From Oceanimonas sp052119705 (GTDB lineage Bacteria; Pseudomonadota; Gammaproteobacteria; Enterobacterales; Aeromonadaceae): 64,000 nt of DNA. Under the pieces are notes generated by a model. That model made no database searches. It had not been told where the DNA came from and worked only from the letters and a program-made list of their open reading frames with translations. Positions 62,259-64,000 of this stretch are shown here, piece by piece (position 1 is the stretch's first letter; every line of letters begins with the position of its first letter). The DNA lies in the NCBI RefSeq assembly GCF_052119705.1, contig NZ_JBGQOP010000012.1, positions 1-64,000 on the forward strand, given 5' to 3'. Made by a program: the position numbers and the translations under genes.

Positions 62259-63561
62259 CGCACACTCCATATTGGTCGATAAGGATCTTGATTTGCTTAA
62301 GATCCTGCTTGATAGAAAAAGGCCCTTGCATAGCGAAATCCGAGCGCGATGCGCTCGCTCCCAGGCCAAATAAAGGTGCGACCCGCTGTATATACTGCTG
62401 GGCGTCGGCGGCCGACGAGAGCGGCAACAATACAAACAATGCAGGCCCTGCAGTGGCAGATTGACAGGCCCAGTAAATATCGGCGCCACGACGATGATTA
62501 ACGATGGCATCTAGGCGTTTTTTCTGCAGCAAATTACTGGCCTTGCACAATACCAACTGACTATCGATGCCAAACTGGCGCAGGTTCTGCTCAGCCTGCG
62601 CTAAGTATTCCAAGAAGAGGTCGCTGTGCTGCGATGCAAAGAGGGGGGTAACTAAGGTGTCGCTCAGCAGATTGGCGGCGTGGCTGGCAACCAAGGAGAG
62701 CAAGGCATGATTGGCGAGCGTTTGCTGAAAGAACTTGGCACTTTCTACCACCACAATCGCTTGCAGCATTTGCTGGGTATCGAGCAAAGGAATACAGAGC
62801 TGATAACGAGACTGCGAGGTCTGGGAAGTCTCCATTCTGGCGACCGACAGCAAGGTGCGCTGGCTCAGCATGTCTTGCAACATGGGATCATTAAGATCCA
62901 GCGCATGATAGTCACCGAGCCTAGCGCTATGTTCGGCATCCAGTTTGCCGTTGATCACCTGATAAATCCCAGCGACTTCTAAGCCGCCTATTTCGGCTAA
63001 CAGATGCAAGATCGGCTGTCCGAGTTTATCAAAGCGGTTGCTGCTAGGTGCGATCGCCAATTGCTGCAGCGCACTAATACTGGCACGTAGACTGACGGTC
63101 TGCCCCGCCGCTCTTTGCTCCAACTTATCATGGGAAACTTTGAGTAAATGGTAGTTTTGGGTAAAGCTCTCCAATTTATGAGTCATCTGCTGATGTTCAA
63201 GAAAACGTTTATTATTCAACTTCTGCCAGTAGTCATGAAACTCACCCGCCAACATGGCGACCAGCAACACCCCCACCGCGATTGAGGGTGGAAAAAGGGC
63301 CAGCTCACCTTGACTGTTCATCAAACTTGCCAACCCCGCCAGCATCAAAAGCGCACAGCTCACCCCTTTAGCAAAACCATAACGTAATGCCACCAGCAAA
63401 GGACCCAGCAAAGGCCAGAAAAATATCTGGGTAGATGCAAGCTGGGGGCCGCCCGTTTGTAACCAGATATAAAGAGCAATGACTGCAACCGCACAGGTCT
63501 CTAGCCAGGCCATACCATTGCGTTTAAAACCTGACGCTAACCGCTTTTGTAAAGTGCTCAT
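62221..63561 (-). CDS. pelD: Pel polysaccharide c-di-GMP receptor PelD
   Basis: A 446-residue protein: four N-terminal helices (residues 18-105), a coiled linker, a GAF domain (about 160-300) and a degenerate GGDEF domain. The c-di-GMP inhibitory-site motif R358-G-A-D361 is present, and R393 lies 32 residues after the Asp, as R402 does after D370 in P. aeruginosa PelD. Binding of c-di-GMP should switch on Pel export. The diguanylate cyclase active site is absent, as expected. Ribosome site weak. Confidence 0.93.
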   Translation of the reverse strand: MSTLQKRLASGFKRNGMAWLETCAVAVIALYIWLQTGGPQLASTQIFFWPLLGPLLVALRYGFAKGVSCALLMLAGLASLMNSQGELALFPPSIAVGVLLVAMLAGEFHDYWQKLNNKRFLEHQQMTHKLESFTQNYHLLKVSHDKLEQRAAGQTVSLRASISALQQLAIAPSSNRFDKLGQPILHLLAEIGGLEVAGIYQVINGKLDAEHSARLGDYHALDLNDPMLQDMLSQRTLLSVARMETSQTSQSRYQLCIPLLDTQQMLQAIVVVESAKFFQQTLANHALLSLVASHAANLLSDTLVTPLFASQHSDLFLEYLAQAEQNLRQFGIDSQLVLCKASNLLQKKRLDAIVNHRRGADIYWACQSATAGPALFVLLPLSSAADAQQYIQRVAPLFGLGASASRSDFAMQGPFSIKQDLKQIKILIDQYGVCDENLAVNAGHSR

Positions 63562-63582
63562 AGGTTATTCTCGCCCTTTATA

Positions 63583-64000
63583 TTATTGGTTTCGTTCTAC
63601 CTTTAAGCCTTCCAGTAATTCGCTGATCACTTTTTGGCCGACGCCAGTCACGCTCTCTCGCCCCCAACCGCTTAACGCGCCACTCGCTCGCCATTGGGTG
63701 ACATGATCAGCTGCAGATTGCACGTGCAGCGTAATGCCTACTGCAGGCTCACCATCCAAACCGCTCTTGTAATGCCATTCTTCTACTGAGCCTGTGATCA
63801 CGTAATCAAACTGCTGGCGGGCCAGCCAAGCCTGAGCCTTTTTTTGCCGGGCATGACTGTCAAGAATACTGGCTAAGTCGTTAGCCTCGCTGGCCGGATA
63901 AAAGGTGGCGTTAATGCCCTTCGCATAAAGCGCGGCGCCGAGAATTTGCTCGGCTTTTTCCGCCGCCAGCGGCGTATTGGAGTTATTAACCATCGGCATA
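63583..64000 (-). CDS. pelC: Pel polysaccharide lipoprotein PelC (partial, 5' end beyond the window)
   Basis: About 138 residues of the C-terminal part: VNNSNTPLAAEKAEQILGAA, FDYVITGSVEEWHYKSGLDG, VGITLHVQS and GWGRESVTGVGQKVISELLE. PelC is an outer-membrane lipoprotein that forms a ring at the inner face of the PelB pore. The lipobox and start lie beyond 64000. The ATG at 63999 is an in-frame Met inside the gene, not its start. 21 bases separate it from pelD. Confidence 0.88.
   Translation of the reverse strand, partial: MPMVNNSNTPLAAEKAEQILGAALYAKGINATFYPASEANDLASILDSHARQKKAQAWLARQQFDYVITGSVEEWHYKSGLDGEPAVGITLHVQSAADHVTQWRASGALSGWGRESVTGVGQKVISELLEGLKVERNQ

Noticed and set aside
1..64000. 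CRISPR array, tRNA, rRNA, riboswitch or phage module
   Set aside because: None was recognised on reading; no regularly spaced repeats, tRNA-like cloverleaf ends or integrase were seen.

Overview
The window looks like chromosomal DNA of a marine or brackish gammaproteobacterium. The cbb3-type oxidase genes, the Pel cluster, PsiE, a RIO1-type kinase and the many small lipoproteins suggest an Oceanisphaera/Oceanimonas-like member of the Aeromonadales, but this placement is inferred from gene content and style only. There are no rRNA or tRNA genes, no CRISPR array and no recognisable transposase or phage module.

Layout. 1-2.3 kb: PepSY-type membrane protein, small lipoprotein, outer-membrane barrel. 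2.4-7.5 kb (minus): a compact cbb3-like oxidase operon (CcoN-like with a CcoS-like N-terminal extension, CcoO, a monohaem cytochrome in the CcoP position, and the copper ATPase CcoI/FixI). 7.7-21.5 kb: mixed housekeeping and metabolic genes (Dph6-like ATPase, EamA exporter, methyltransferase, chemoreceptor, carbamate kinase, RNase Z, cupins, VOC protein, gamma-glutamyltransferase, SOUL protein, a fungal-type cytosine deaminase). 21.6-34.6 kb: small lipoproteins, a decayed LysR / old-yellow-enzyme pair, two copies of an intergenic hairpin repeat, PliI-like lysozyme inhibitor, PsiE, RIO1 kinase, YkuD, PaiB, DsbA-type protein, CsbD. 34.8-38.9 kb: a 55-residue metallothionein and an octahaem cytochrome with HEAT and TPR regions.

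39-53 kb (all minus) is the most unusual part. Five full DUF1254/DUF1214 proteins fall into two subtypes (here A and B), arranged around an arylsulfatase. A truncated sixth copy is fused to a duplicated leader, and a 265-bp MITE-like element ends exactly in the stop codon of one gene. A DUF4239 membrane protein and an outer-membrane beta-barrel protein follow upstream. No function is known for the array; secretion signals on nearly every member suggest a periplasmic or envelope process.

53.3-57 kb: a PlpD-type patatin autotransporter diverges from a DUF2092 gene coupled to a 70-residue exported protein. 57.2-64 kb (minus): galE followed upstream by pelG, pelF, pelE, pelD and partial pelC, so the right edge cuts a Pel exopolysaccharide operon whose pelA and pelB should lie beyond 64000. 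The epimerase carries Cys299 where E. coli GalE has Tyr299, which suggests that it makes UDP-GalNAc for Pel.
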